In this document: positions 27,499 to 36,509 of the stretch, in pieces
Numbering within the stretch: the first letter of the stretch is position 1
How the letters are laid out: every line of letters starts with the position of its first letter
Program-made: the position numbers and the translations under genes
Assembly (NCBI RefSeq): GCF_014385165.1
Contig: NZ_JACRTF010000001.1
Span: forward strand, 3,224,001-3,288,000
Length of the DNA: 64,000 nucleotides
Direction of reading: 5' to 3'
DNA from: Jilunia laotingensis
Lineage (GTDB): Bacteria; Bacteroidota; Bacteroidia; Bacteroidales; Bacteroidaceae
The notes under the pieces: model-generated
The model's database searches: none
What the model was told of the DNA's origin: nothing
The model's input: only the letters and a program-made list of their open reading frames with translations

Positions 27499-28962
27499 AT
27501 GAAGAATATATTTCCTTTTGTCATTTCCTTGCTTCTCCTGACAGGATGTAGCAGTGACTTTCTTGATAAGGAACCTACTGACTCGGTTAGTTCCGATGAG
27601 GTAGGAGTACCCGGTAACGCTGAACGGCTGTTCAATGGAGCATGGTACAATCTTTTTGAATATGGCACTACCTATGCCAATATCGGATACCGTGCCCTCC
27701 AATGTTTGGACGATATGATGGCGAGCGATGTAGTATCCCGTCCTGCTTATGGATTTAACTCCTCCTACCAGTTCAATGATGTGTCTATACCGAATAATAG
27801 CCGTGCTTCATTTGCATGGTATCTTTTGTACAAGACCATCGATAACTGTAACGCGGCTATTGCCATCAAGGGTGATACGGAGGAATTGCATCAAGCTCAG
27901 GGGCATGCTCTTGTTTTACGGGCTTTCTGCTATTTGCATTTGGCAGAGCATTATCAGTTTACGTATTTGAAAGATCCTGAAGCACCGTGCGTACCTATCT
28001 ATACGGAACCTACTACAGGAGAAACCGCCCCGAAAGGTAAATCTACCGTTGCCCAGGTTTACAAATTGATTTTCGATGATTTGAACCTCGCCCAACAGTA
28101 TTTGAAAGATTATGTTCGCAAAGGAGATGGTCAGAAATACAAACCCGATACCAATGTCGTTAACGGACTTTTGGCCCGTGCCTATTTGCTGACCGGTCAG
28201 TGGGAAGAAGCTGCCAAAGCCGCCACCGCAGCCCGTCAGGGATATTCTTTGATGACAACCACGGCAGAATATGAGGGCTTTAATAATATCTCCAATCAGG
28301 AATGGATATGGGGGCATCCGCAACTCGTTTCCCAGTCAGATGCTTCTTATAACTTCTATTATCTGGATGCTACCTATGTAGGTGCCTACAGTAGTTTTAT
28401 GGCCGATCCGCATTTCAAGGATAAATTTTCCGAAGGAGATATCCGGTTACCACTTTTCCAGTGGATGCGTGAAGGATATATGGGCTATAAAAAGTTTCAT
28501 ATGCGCGCAGACGATACCGCTGATATCGTACTGATGAGAGCTTCCGAGATGCTTTTGATCGAAGCTGAAGCACTTGCTCGTGAAGGTTTCCCGGAGAAAG
28601 CGGTAATTCCTTTGAACGAATTGCGTCATGCCCGTGGCTTGGGTGATTATGATTTGACAGGCAAATCGCAGGAGGATGTCATTAATGAGATCTTGATGGA
28701 ACGTCGTCGTGAGCTTTGGGGCGAAGGTTTCGCTATCGGTGATATTCTGCGTACTCAAGGATCGGTGGAACGTGAAGCTCTTTCTACTGAAGTGCAAGAA
28801 CAGGAAGTTGATGCATGGCAGGAAGGCGGAGGGTTTGCAAAACGCAATCCGTTAGGTCACTGGTTCCTTGTATTTCCTGATGGAAAGCCTTTCACACCGA
28901 ATAGCATTAATTATCTATATGCCATTCCGAAAGATGAGACGGATGCGAATCCCAATATATAG
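27499..28962 (+). CDS. SusD/RagB-type surface lipoprotein
   Basis: 487 residues from MKNIFPFVIS. Lipobox LLTGC, then SSDFLDKEPTDSVSS as in most SusD proteins. Helical TPR-like core (LYKTIDNCNAAI, GHALVLRAFCYLHLAEHY), and a C-terminal ligand-side region with RASEMLLIEAEALAR and ILMERRRELWGEGF. It caps the SusC barrel and binds the ligand. It starts 16 bp after the SusC stop, one operon. A strong terminator follows. Confidence 0.93.
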   Translation: MKNIFPFVISLLLLTGCSSDFLDKEPTDSVSSDEVGVPGNAERLFNGAWYNLFEYGTTYANIGYRALQCLDDMMASDVVSRPAYGFNSSYQFNDVSIPNNSRASFAWYLLYKTIDNCNAAIAIKGDTEELHQAQGHALVLRAFCYLHLAEHYQFTYLKDPEAPCVPIYTEPTTGETAPKGKSTVAQVYKLIFDDLNLAQQYLKDYVRKGDGQKYKPDTNVVNGLLARAYLLTGQWEEAAKAATAARQGYSLMTTTAEYEGFNNISNQEWIWGHPQLVSQSDASYNFYYLDATYVGAYSSFMADPHFKDKFSEGDIRLPLFQWMREGYMGYKKFHMRADDTADIVLMRASEMLLIEAEALAREGFPEKAVIPLNELRHARGLGDYDLTGKSQEDVINEILMERRRELWGEGFAIGDILRTQGSVEREALSTEVQEQEVDAWQEGGGFAKRNPLGHWFLVFPDGKPFTPNSINYLYAIPKDETDANPNI

Positions 28963-29004
28963 TGTCTTTTCATATTGGTGATTCTTTTATTTATTGGACA
29001 AAGG

Positions 29005-29043
29005 GAGTGTGTGATCGACATGACACACGCTCATCCTTTTTTT
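29005..29043 (+). terminator. Rho-independent terminator after the SusCD pair
   Basis: A 9-bp stem (29005-29013 with 29024-29032, one G-T pair) followed by a run of seven T at 29037-29043. It reaches the stop codon of the convergent TPR-AraC gene. Confidence 0.8.
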
Positions 29044-30808
29044 AGCCTGTATCGGAAAGGTCGGTATTTACTTTTGTGTGGTTATGTTCTTCCTTTATCA
29101 TTTGCAGGAACATGGCAGGTGTAAGTCCTACAATACTTTTAAAAGCGATACCAAAGGTTACATGTGATCGATATCCCACTTTTTCGGCAATCGTTTTGAT
29201 GGTATATTTACTACAAGTATTTATGTCGGACATTAGTTTTCTTGCTTCGCGTATGCGATACTCATTAAGAAATGAACTGAAGTTCTTTTTATAGGTTTCA
29301 TTGATCACCTGCGATACATATCGATGATTTGAGTGGACCAACGAAGCTAACTTTTCCAATGAGAAGTCTGTTTTGCAATACTCATGGGTGGTTTCCATTA
29401 TTTGATTGATGGCTTCGATCAATGCTTGTTTCCGTGTATCGTCCAATTTGCTTGAATAACTTTTCGAGGTGAGTATTTCAGTAGTTGAGGAAGGTGCATC
29501 CTTGGACGGGAACGGTTGAGCTTCTTTTTGGTGATAGCTCTCTAATACTTGTTCCACCGCATTCAATTTTTCCTCAAACTCCATGCGTAGGTTCTTGTTG
29601 TATTTTCCCATATCGACCAGCTCACGGTTGACGTTGAATATCTTTTGGTAAGCTACGGAGAGATGTTTCTTCTGTAGATAAGCAATAATCAGAAAAATGC
29701 CAGCGATAACGGAAATACCCATGACGAACAGGAGCATCTTCTGTTGATGCCGGATTTCAGTTTCTTTCTTGGCTTTTTCCCGGTTCAATTGTGAAATCTC
29801 TTTTTCTACCTGACCTATTTCGAGCAAATACTGGGTATTCTTTACCCGGTGAAACTCCCTGACATTGAAGATGGAGTCGGAGAGTGACAGAAATTTACTT
29901 TTATACAGTAAGGCTTGTTGAGAGTCGCCTGACATTTCATGTAGGATCGAATATACACGATAATTTTCTACTTGTGTACCCACCAGATTATGCTCTTTGG
30001 CCATTTTTTGGCATTTATTCAAATAATAGAGGGTCGAGTCCTTTTGGTTCATATTCAGATAGGCATGGTACAATTGCGAATAGGAGGCCGATTCGTATCT
30101 GGGCTCTAAGTGAAAATTTCGAGCTATGTCGGCTGCTCTTTGGAAAGGTGCGATAGCATCCCTGTATTTCTTTTCATTGATCAGGACAAGTCCCCAGGTT
30201 AACTGGTTCATGTATGTTCTCACAGGGTCATCTGCTGAAATCTTCTTTTGCATCTGGAAATAGTATTCCCTGGTTTTTTCTGCATTGCCTAATTTGCTAT
30301 AGGCGCCTACCAGATTGGTCAACAAGCTATATTCACATCGGTTATCAGGATATTCTGCACACCATTTATAACCTGATTCGTAGCAACTGATTCCTTTTTC
30401 ATAATCTTGGAAAGTACAATAGATATTGCCCATATTCAGGTAAAATTCCCGAATCAAGCTCTGGTCCTTACAGCATTCGCATATTTTCAATCCCCGTATG
30501 AAGAAATCCAATGCATTGGTATAGTTTCCCTGGTAATAGTAGATCTTACCAATCCGGATACAACTTAAGACAGCGTATTGTTTGGATTGTTCATCGGCAT
30601 TCTCTTTGTTACGGTTGTATAAAATGGAATAGAGGACGATGGTCGTATCATTTGCTTGCCATTCCTGAATGCGATTGATATGTTTGTAAAGTTCTTCGGA
30701 TGAAGCCTCTTCCCACTGTTCGCGTAACTGGCTGTACATCGTTTTGTTCTGCCCGCAAAGAGATATGGAACTAACCAGAAGAATTACTAAAATAGCCAGT
30801 TTTCTCAT
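29042..30808 (-). CDS. TPR / transmembrane / AraC-type HTH hybrid regulator
   Basis: 588 residues. Signal or membrane segment at 1-20, TPR-like repeats across about 60-330 (for example YLNMGNIYCTFQDYEKGISCY), one transmembrane helix near 360-380 (MLLFVMGISVIAGIFLII), a coiled-coil linker, then a C-terminal AraC HTH of about 110 residues (DFSLEKLASLVHSNHRYVSQ and YRSHVTFGIAFKSIVGLTPAMF). The TPRs are predicted outside and the HTH inside, so an external signal could act on DNA binding through one membrane span. It is the intact paralogue of the IS-broken gene at 4367-7558. It lies between the SusCD operon and three secreted-protein genes that share palindromic operators, and is the likely regulator of one or both. 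No ATTCATGAAT site precedes its own gene. Confidence 0.88.
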   Translation of the reverse strand: MRKLAILVILLVSSISLCGQNKTMYSQLREQWEEASSEELYKHINRIQEWQANDTTIVLYSILYNRNKENADEQSKQYAVLSCIRIGKIYYYQGNYTNALDFFIRGLKICECCKDQSLIREFYLNMGNIYCTFQDYEKGISCYESGYKWCAEYPDNRCEYSLLTNLVGAYSKLGNAEKTREYYFQMQKKISADDPVRTYMNQLTWGLVLINEKKYRDAIAPFQRAADIARNFHLEPRYESASYSQLYHAYLNMNQKDSTLYYLNKCQKMAKEHNLVGTQVENYRVYSILHEMSGDSQQALLYKSKFLSLSDSIFNVREFHRVKNTQYLLEIGQVEKEISQLNREKAKKETEIRHQQKMLLFVMGISVIAGIFLIIAYLQKKHLSVAYQKIFNVNRELVDMGKYNKNLRMEFEEKLNAVEQVLESYHQKEAQPFPSKDAPSSTTEILTSKSYSSKLDDTRKQALIEAINQIMETTHEYCKTDFSLEKLASLVHSNHRYVSQVINETYKKNFSSFLNEYRIREARKLMSDINTCSKYTIKTIAEKVGYRSHVTFGIAFKSIVGLTPAMFLQMIKEEHNHTKVNTDLSDTG

Positions 30809-30833
30809 ATGAAGGAGGATGATTAATTGACGA

Positions 30834-30861
30834 ATGCCAGAAGCCGGATTGCTTCTGGCAT
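30834..30861 (-). terminator. 11-bp perfect hairpin after the propeller protein gene
   Basis: ATGCCAGAAGC (30834-30844) and its complement (30851-30861) with a 6-nt loop, in the gap between the secreted propeller gene (stop at 30923) and the TPR-AraC gene. Weak T-tail on the minus strand, so termination may be partial. Confidence 0.5.
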
Positions 30862-30922
30862 TTACATAAGATTACGTGTTACGAGAAATTATTTGTATAA
30901 TAGAAAAGCGTTGTCTTTTCAA

Positions 30923-33295
30923 TTAATGAGCTACTTCAATCTTAAAGGTTTTGTGTACGCCTTCTGCTGCAACATCAAGGATATAAAACCCTGAATTTAC
31001 ATCACTCAGGTTCATGACATTGTTGATGGAAGAAGTTCTCATTTCTTTGACGACTCTACCTTGCAGATCGAGCAGACGAACTTGGGTATCTATATTATCG
31101 AACGGGAAGTCGATATGCAATTCAGTAGATACCGGATTCGGATAAACGGCAGCTTTGCATTGGTCTAAGGCGGCAGATTCTATGCCCACTCCGCTCTTGA
31201 GGTCAATGACATAACCGTATTTACCCATTCCCTTCATACACCATCCTGCAATGTAACGTCCGTTAGGTGACATGTCATAAACACTGCATAAATAATATTC
31301 GCCCAAATCATATTTTAATGTTTCAGTTACATAAGTATTCAGGTTTTCAAAGCCTTTTTCTTTTGTCCAGATCCACGGACTTGTACCGCCACCTGCCCAG
31401 CCAACTACAACAGTGGCATCGTTGTTCATATCTGATACTGTGCCATCCAGTGATTCCGTTTCATCCAAAATAATGACACCGGTTTCTTTGCTCCATATCC
31501 ACGGGCTTCCTGTTGCATACCAATTACCGCTACCAGTACCACCAATCCACTTACCGTCAGAAGATACGGCATTGCAATATCCTAACAGATTGTCTGTCAG
31601 TTCTTCCTTCCATGGCATATGTGTGCCATTTACATCATCTGTCACATAGCTGAAGTCAAAATCATCTTCTGTTTTATTCGGATCTTTGAACATTAATGAC
31701 TGATCATAGCCGCCTGTCTCGTTTTTACGCCATACGGATGCAAACCAGGGACCAAACATATCTTGCCAACCCACAACCACACTTCCGTCATAACTGGTTT
31801 TGTAAGCCATGGTATTGCGATTTATATCGTCAAACTTACTACCTAAGTCTATAATACCGGATTCATTCCAAGCTGCTGCATGTGAGTGGATTGCACTTGC
31901 ATCGTTATATTTTTTATATGCATAAACATTACCAACTGTTACTTTTCCGTCTCCAGAAATGCTATAAGCGCTGGAAGCTGTTTCGCCCGACAAATAACCA
32001 AGACTCTCTAATGGAGTCCACTCATCTGCCTCAACGTCATAAATTCCCGCAGCATAGCCAGACACATTGTTTACTTTTCCTTGACGGTAGAAAGTACCAT
32101 GTGCCCCACTTATATTAATTTCAGTGTCAGAAGCTATTGCAGCATATAAACCGGTTTCATCTCCCTCTTCTACTACAATTTTCTTCCAGTTTTTTCCCAT
32201 ATCGGTGGTTTCATAAACACTCCCCTTACTGCCTACAATGGTAACTGTATTATCGACATAACAAAGGTCATTCCAATCCACGATCGGACCTGGCTCCGTT
32301 TTTGTCCAATTTTTGCCTCCGTCTGTTGTTACATAAACATACTTGAGACCAAGAGCCATACCATTGTCTTCGTCTATGAATTTTATTCGGTGCAAAGTCA
32401 TACCTTCGGTATATAGATCTTTCCAAGTAAGTCCATTATCCGTGGAAGTTTGGATGTGCCCATTTCTGGTCACCATATAAAATGCATCTGCAAAATGACT
32501 GATATGTACTGGACAACCAGCTACACCAGTTGCCTCTTGAAAAGTATCTCCTGAATCGTTAGTCACCCATACAGCGTATCCGCCATCTTTGTATTCCAAG
32601 CCAATTGCTCCGTATAGTGCAGCGTTTCCACCTGCTTGAGGAATAAAATCAATGCTCCAATAAGTTTTCACCTCTTTGGTGTTTCCCTCAGGATGAGGAT
32701 CGAAAACAGCGCATGTGCCATTTGACTTAACTGTGTAAATAGCACCATTATGACCTCCGACAAGACCTTGTGCCCAATTAAGCCATCCCATCGCTTCAAA
32801 GCCGCCGGTAAATGGTGTTCCTCCATTTTCCTGACTACTGGTTGCAAATACTCTCCAAGTCTTTCCTTTATTCATAGATCTAAGGATTGCTCCTGTCTGT
32901 CCGTTCGTACTACTACCTATGGCATACATCTCGCTGGCTGGTTGATAAATCCCATTGAACGTGAGATCATAATCATTCATAACATTTTTTTCCCATGCTG
33001 AAGATACTGCAATTTCATTACTTGGCATAGTAGAAGCGATGCGTTTCCCATCATCAGAAAACTGTGCTACACCGCCAACATTATTTCCAGCAGATATGCC
33101 ACCGATTTCTGTCATTTCTTGTGCGACCGGGTCCCACAAGTATTGAGAAGTATTCTGATCTTTATGACCTACAACAATTCCTTCATTGTTTACTCCCGTT
33201 GGGAAGAATTGTATCTCAGAGAAAGTTACCTGTGCAGATAACATACTTGCGGAAAATATTCCGACTAAAGTGAGAAGAGAGTGTTTTTGTTTCAT
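30923..33295 (-). CDS. Secreted beta-propeller protein with type IX-like sorting domain
   Basis: 790 residues. Signal peptide (LLTLVGIFSASMLSAQ), then propeller repeats of the YCF48/sialidase-like type (STDNGLTWKDL, TTDGGKNWTKT, TTDMGKNWKKI), then HAF-like repeats (SISGDGKVTVGN, SYDGSVVVGWQD, SSDGKWIGGTG, MSPNGRYIAGW), then a final 75-residue sorting-type domain (VYPNPVSTELHI, LLDLQGRVV, GFYILDV). No catalytic motif was recognised. The upstream region has a promoter with the same layout as those of the two Omp28-like genes that follow it on the map. Confidence 0.8.
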   Translation of the reverse strand: MKQKHSLLTLVGIFSASMLSAQVTFSEIQFFPTGVNNEGIVVGHKDQNTSQYLWDPVAQEMTEIGGISAGNNVGGVAQFSDDGKRIASTMPSNEIAVSSAWEKNVMNDYDLTFNGIYQPASEMYAIGSSTNGQTGAILRSMNKGKTWRVFATSSQENGGTPFTGGFEAMGWLNWAQGLVGGHNGAIYTVKSNGTCAVFDPHPEGNTKEVKTYWSIDFIPQAGGNAALYGAIGLEYKDGGYAVWVTNDSGDTFQEATGVAGCPVHISHFADAFYMVTRNGHIQTSTDNGLTWKDLYTEGMTLHRIKFIDEDNGMALGLKYVYVTTDGGKNWTKTEPGPIVDWNDLCYVDNTVTIVGSKGSVYETTDMGKNWKKIVVEEGDETGLYAAIASDTEINISGAHGTFYRQGKVNNVSGYAAGIYDVEADEWTPLESLGYLSGETASSAYSISGDGKVTVGNVYAYKKYNDASAIHSHAAAWNESGIIDLGSKFDDINRNTMAYKTSYDGSVVVGWQDMFGPWFASVWRKNETGGYDQSLMFKDPNKTEDDFDFSYVTDDVNGTHMPWKEELTDNLLGYCNAVSSDGKWIGGTGSGNWYATGSPWIWSKETGVIILDETESLDGTVSDMNNDATVVVGWAGGGTSPWIWTKEKGFENLNTYVTETLKYDLGEYYLCSVYDMSPNGRYIAGWCMKGMGKYGYVIDLKSGVGIESAALDQCKAAVYPNPVSTELHIDFPFDNIDTQVRLLDLQGRVVKEMRTSSINNVMNLSDVNSGFYILDVAAEGVHKTFKIEVAH

Positions 33296-33332
33296 AATTT
33301 GATAAACTTAAAGATTTGACAATTTTTTCGTT

Positions 33333-33365
33333 GCAATTTTAGGCGATTTAGATGGGAAAAACAAG
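33333..33365 (-). promoter_or_regulatory. Promoter of the propeller protein gene
   Basis: Minus-strand CTTG (33362-33365), exactly 20 nt, then TAAAATTGC (33333-33341). The proximal palindrome ends 14 nt upstream of CTTG. Same spacing as at 36088-36120 and 38548-38580. Confidence 0.65.
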
Positions 33366-33379
33366 TGCAATAAAGTCAG

Positions 33380-33389
33380 ATTCATGAAT
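33380..33389. promoter_or_regulatory. Proximal operator ATTCATGAAT
   Basis: Perfect 10-bp palindrome, 14 nt upstream of the -33 element of the propeller gene, 51 bp from the distal copy at 33431. Probable activator site. Confidence 0.65.
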
Positions 33390-33430
33390 TTGATTAAGCT
33401 CATAGCTATCTGGCGGACTCTAAAAAAAGG

Positions 33431-33440
33431 ATTCATGAAT
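33431..33440. promoter_or_regulatory. Distal operator ATTCATGAAT
   Basis: Second perfect copy, centre to centre 51 bp from the proximal site, about five helical turns. Confidence 0.6.
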
Positions 33441-33700
33441 TTGTGTTATATTCTGTTTAGCTTTTAAAAGATAGTTGTATATCGCTTTGCCCTGTTCACA
33501 TTGTAGTGGCATGAAACTTGTCGTGAAAATAACTAAAAGGGCAGGTGCTTTCATATTGGGAAGGATGGTTTGATGGATTAGAAGCCAAATGCCAGGTTGG
33601 AATATGTCAATAAATTTTAGTTTTCGACATTTGTGTTGTAATATCAAGTGTTTGGAGGTAAATGACTGATAGCCAATATAAAAAATACCCGAATTCTACC

Positions 33701-33790
33701 TCGGTGATCAACGACCTCTTCCTCGGTGATGAACTGCCTCTTCATCGGTGAGGAAAGGGGTGTTCATCGGTGAGGTCGGATGCCTTCAGT
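33701..33790. repeat. Degenerate 22-bp tandem repeat, four units
   Basis: TCGGTGA recurs at 33701, 33723, 33745 and 33767, each exactly 22 nt apart, with partly conserved filler (CTCTTC, GTTCA before the next unit). A weaker TCGGAGG follows at 33790. It is intergenic, in the 700-bp gap between the propeller gene promoter and the terminator of the next gene. The rest of that gap, apart from promoter and terminator, shows nothing I recognise. Confidence 0.75.
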
Positions 33791-33922
33791 CGGAGGGTGG
33801 ATTTATGTAGTAAAATTTCTATAGAAAAGGACTTTGAAACTTGATAGCGTAAAGGTAAGTGTATGTGGAAAGTTCATCCTGAATGTGGGAAATATTGAAA
33901 GAGAAGATAACCTTATAAAAAT

Positions 33923-33955
33923 AGGAGTATCTCAAAATCACTTTGAAATACTCCT
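33923..33955 (-). terminator. Terminator after the first Omp28-like gene
   Basis: A 14-bp stem (33923-33936 with 33942-33955), which on the minus strand has one T-G wobble, followed by ATTTTTATAAGG. It lies 40 nt beyond the stop at 33996. Confidence 0.75.
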
Positions 33956-33995
33956 CAAGCATGTAATTAGAGAATCCCTTTAACAATCAAAAAAA

Positions 33996-35972
33996 CTAAT
34001 CGACTATTGTCTTAAGCACTACCACTTGTTTATTGGTTTGTACTTTTACGAGGTAGATGCCACTTACGAGATTGCTGTTTTCTACCTCTACACCTTGCAT
34101 ATTATAGACACTAAAAGTTTTGTAATCACCTGCTACATTTATCGTTCCGTTGGCAACATCGATCCGCAACCCGTCAAAGGCATTTGTCTCGATGGCCGTT
34201 GTATTCCCTCCCAATTTGACTTGGGCTGCATTCATTGAATAGTGATAATAACGACTATCGTAATCTTCGTCTGTCAGGAAAGCAACGATATTCATATTGT
34301 CTGCTTCCCAATCGGAATCTATGGTTGTTTTGAATTCAGCTGTATATACATCACCGTTCCAAGTAACTTCTTTTCCCCAGATATCACCGAGAATGGCACG
34401 TAGCACATGGTCGTGGGTATAATTCTGTCCTCCTCCGGATTGATTGCTAACCAAACCGTCTTCGGTCAGGAATACGTTGACACGTGGCTGTTTCATGGCT
34501 TTATCGAACAGTTCCGCATTGATTTTGCGTCCTGAAACTTTGACAGTCAGTTCCCGGGTGTCTTTATCGTAGTCGGAAGCTATGCGGATGGATGCAAATG
34601 CAGGAAGGGCGCTTTGGGCAAAAGTGATACTTTTATTCACTTCAATAGCTCCCTGTTTGGGATTGGTGTAACCGAGACCGAATGCAACGGCATAAACATC
34701 TTGAATATAAGCGCGGTCGGCAGTAGCATAAGGGGCACCGTATACTCCGAACTCATACAAGTATTCGTTGCTTTCGTTCATGGTGTATATATCTTCACCA
34801 TAACCTACATGATGTGCTACCAACACTTTATTACAATCTTCAGGAAGAGCTTCAATCACCTTATGTCCGTAAGGGCAATTCGGACATTTTGCAGTAGTAT
34901 ACATTTCTACTAAAGATGTTTTGACAGTGTCCTGTTCAAAAATGCAAATATCTTCAGTGTCCAATTCATCGTTTCCTGCATATCCGTCGGTATTGCTACC
35001 TTTATTCATGTTGGATGCTTTCAGGTGGATTTTTACGGAAGGAACATTGGTAGGGATGTCAACAGATGCCCTTAGTACGGCTCCTCTGAATTGACTAAGT
35101 CCTCCTTTGATTTCCATGGGTGATGTGGCGGATTCGATACCTTCACCCGAGATGGTCATATCAAAGCTTGTGATCGGCTTTGTTCCGGCATTGAAAATAT
35201 AGCCGTTGATGCCTACGGTAGCTTTATCGCTTCCGGGTTCACGTCTGATAAAAGAAATATCTCCGTGAAAGTTGGATACGGAAAGGTCGTATTCAGCGTG
35301 CTTATCGCTGGCGATGGCACTTTGCATACCTAATACGGCTACCACATTTTGACCGAAAGCTGTAGTATAATCTACCCAGTTTTTCCCTCCGTTGTCCGAA
35401 ATCAGGACGGTGTTTTTAAGCAATGTTCCGTTAGTACTTATAGTAAGAGGATTGTATTTCTTATCATCGGCATTAATCTTCTTTTGAGTAATGGTATAGC
35501 CTATATAGTAACCTTTTTCTTTAATAGTATACGCTTTGTCGGCTGGCAACTCAACTTCGATCCATTCATTTTCGGGTAAATCCTCTGCGGCAATTTCCTG
35601 TGAGAATACAGGTTCTTCAGTGAGTCTTTCACGTAGCCAGAGGGTCATTGCCTTGGGCTTGCTTCCGATAAATGCCCGTATTTTTGTCACCTTGTCACCT
35701 ACATATTTGCCGACTATCATATTGTCGAGGTAGGTCGCTATGTCATAGGTGTCTACCGTCAATCTAAAGACGTTGGTGGGTTCTAAGCAATAGCCTACAT
35801 ACATTTCGTTTGCAGCCAATGCTTTGGCTTCAACGGTGGTTGATGCTGCATGGAGGGGCATCAGGGTCGTCTCCATCACGCTTGTTGGCTCAGGTGTGCT
35901 TATCAAAGGCTTTTGTGCCATAGCTCCGGTCATTGTGCAAAGAACGAGAGCTGTCAGGTAGATTTTCTTCAT
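33996..35972 (-). CDS. Omp28-like secreted protein with sorting-type C-terminus (paralogue 1)
   Basis: 658 residues. Signal peptide (LTALVLCTMTGAMAQ). The middle has a thioredoxin-like segment with a CxxC pair (MYTTAKCPNCPYGH, about 365) and NKVLVAHHVGYG, as in Omp28-related proteins of Bacteroidota. The last 65 residues (FSVYNMQGVEVENSN, GIYLVKVQT, KTIVD) resemble a type A sorting domain. Function unknown; the CxxC suggests redox or metal chemistry outside the cell. Closely related to its tandem neighbour at 36510-38504. It has its own promoter with two palindromes and its own terminator. Confidence 0.8.
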   Translation of the reverse strand: MKKIYLTALVLCTMTGAMAQKPLISTPEPTSVMETTLMPLHAASTTVEAKALAANEMYVGYCLEPTNVFRLTVDTYDIATYLDNMIVGKYVGDKVTKIRAFIGSKPKAMTLWLRERLTEEPVFSQEIAAEDLPENEWIEVELPADKAYTIKEKGYYIGYTITQKKINADDKKYNPLTISTNGTLLKNTVLISDNGGKNWVDYTTAFGQNVVAVLGMQSAIASDKHAEYDLSVSNFHGDISFIRREPGSDKATVGINGYIFNAGTKPITSFDMTISGEGIESATSPMEIKGGLSQFRGAVLRASVDIPTNVPSVKIHLKASNMNKGSNTDGYAGNDELDTEDICIFEQDTVKTSLVEMYTTAKCPNCPYGHKVIEALPEDCNKVLVAHHVGYGEDIYTMNESNEYLYEFGVYGAPYATADRAYIQDVYAVAFGLGYTNPKQGAIEVNKSITFAQSALPAFASIRIASDYDKDTRELTVKVSGRKINAELFDKAMKQPRVNVFLTEDGLVSNQSGGGQNYTHDHVLRAILGDIWGKEVTWNGDVYTAEFKTTIDSDWEADNMNIVAFLTDEDYDSRYYHYSMNAAQVKLGGNTTAIETNAFDGLRIDVANGTINVAGDYKTFSVYNMQGVEVENSNLVSGIYLVKVQTNKQVVVLKTIVD

Positions 35973-36087
35973 GTTCCTAATAGTTTAATTTGGTATTAAT
36001 ATGAATTTATCTGGATTATATCTCGGTTTACGAACTTCGAACGTATAATTGCGGGGCCTTTTGCGGGGGATTTACCGTTTTGCCGAT

Positions 36088-36120
36088 GTAAGTTTAGGGC
36101 TTTTGTGATTCTTATGCAAA
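36088..36120 (-). promoter_or_regulatory. Promoter of Omp28-like gene 1
   Basis: Minus-strand TTTG (36117-36120), exactly 20 nt, TAAACTTAC (36088-36096). The leader is about 110 nt. The palindrome at 36135-36144 lies 14 nt upstream of TTTG. Confidence 0.65.
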
Positions 36121-36134
36121 TTGATATTGCTTAG

Positions 36135-36144
36135 ATTCATGAAT
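36135..36144. promoter_or_regulatory. Proximal operator ATTCATGAAT
   Basis: Perfect copy of the shared palindrome at the same 14-nt distance from the -33 element as at the two other promoters. Confidence 0.65.
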
Positions 36145-36184
36145 TTGGTGAGATTGGGATCATCACGGGGGATGGATTCAACAA

Positions 36185-36194
36185 ATTCCGGAAT
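36185..36194. promoter_or_regulatory. Distal operator variant ATTCCGGAAT
   Basis: A palindrome differing from the consensus only in the two central bases, 50 bp from the proximal site. Likely a weaker copy of the distal operator. Confidence 0.45.
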
Positions 36195-36237
36195 TTTGGT
36201 TTGTCAAAGATAAGATTTGTGTCTAAGAGAAATCCGT

Positions 36238-36378
36238 TTATGACTTCTTGACCAGCCTGTTTACAAGTTCTTCAAAGAAAGCTTCCCGGTAACTATTTCC
36301 GATGGCTATCTCATAGGACTGGATGAAGACGTCGTTGTTATCGGACGAGGTTATATTTGCTCTAAGTGCAACCGTCAT
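36238..36378 (-). CDS. Possible small gene or gene remnant, 46 aa
   Basis: An ATG-started frame (MTVALRANITSS..., ending NRLVKKS) between the distal operator of Omp28-like gene 1 and the terminator of gene 2. The composition looks protein-like (charged, amphipathic C-terminal helix FFEELVNRLVKK). I do not recognise a family. The start lies in a short repeat, so this may be the tail of a decayed gene. No promoter seen. Confidence 0.3.
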   Translation of the reverse strand: MTVALRANITSSDNNDVFIQSYEIAIGNSYREAFFEELVNRLVKKS

Positions 36379-36411
36379 TCATCGCAAATGCTACCGTCAT
36401 TCTTTCTGCGT
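36368..36411. repeat. Two-unit 22-nt direct repeat
   Basis: ACCGTCATTC occurs at 36371 and 36393, 22 nt apart, with TGC one base before each. The unit length is the same as in the array at 33701, though the sequence differs. Confidence 0.5.
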
Positions 36412-36441
36412 GTTATGGTTTCTTTATTTCCAATAAACGAA

Positions 36442-36468
36442 AAGGGCATGTCATCACGACATACCCTT
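36442..36468 (-). terminator. Terminator after the second Omp28-like gene
   Basis: An 11-bp stem (36442-36452 with 36458-36468), complete on the minus strand with one G-T pair, loop of 5 nt, about 40 nt after the stop at 36510. The tail TCGTTTATT is moderately T-rich. Confidence 0.7.
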
Positions 36469-36509
36469 ACCTTGTATTCATTGAAAGGTTTCTTCATTTT
36501 CGAAAAGGA

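Noticed and set aside
33420..33647. 75-codon minus-strand frame upstream of the propeller gene
   Set aside because: It overlaps the distal operator and has no recognisable pattern.
33701..33790. CRISPR array
   Set aside because: Units are 22 nt with no separate spacers, degenerate, and there are no cas genes.
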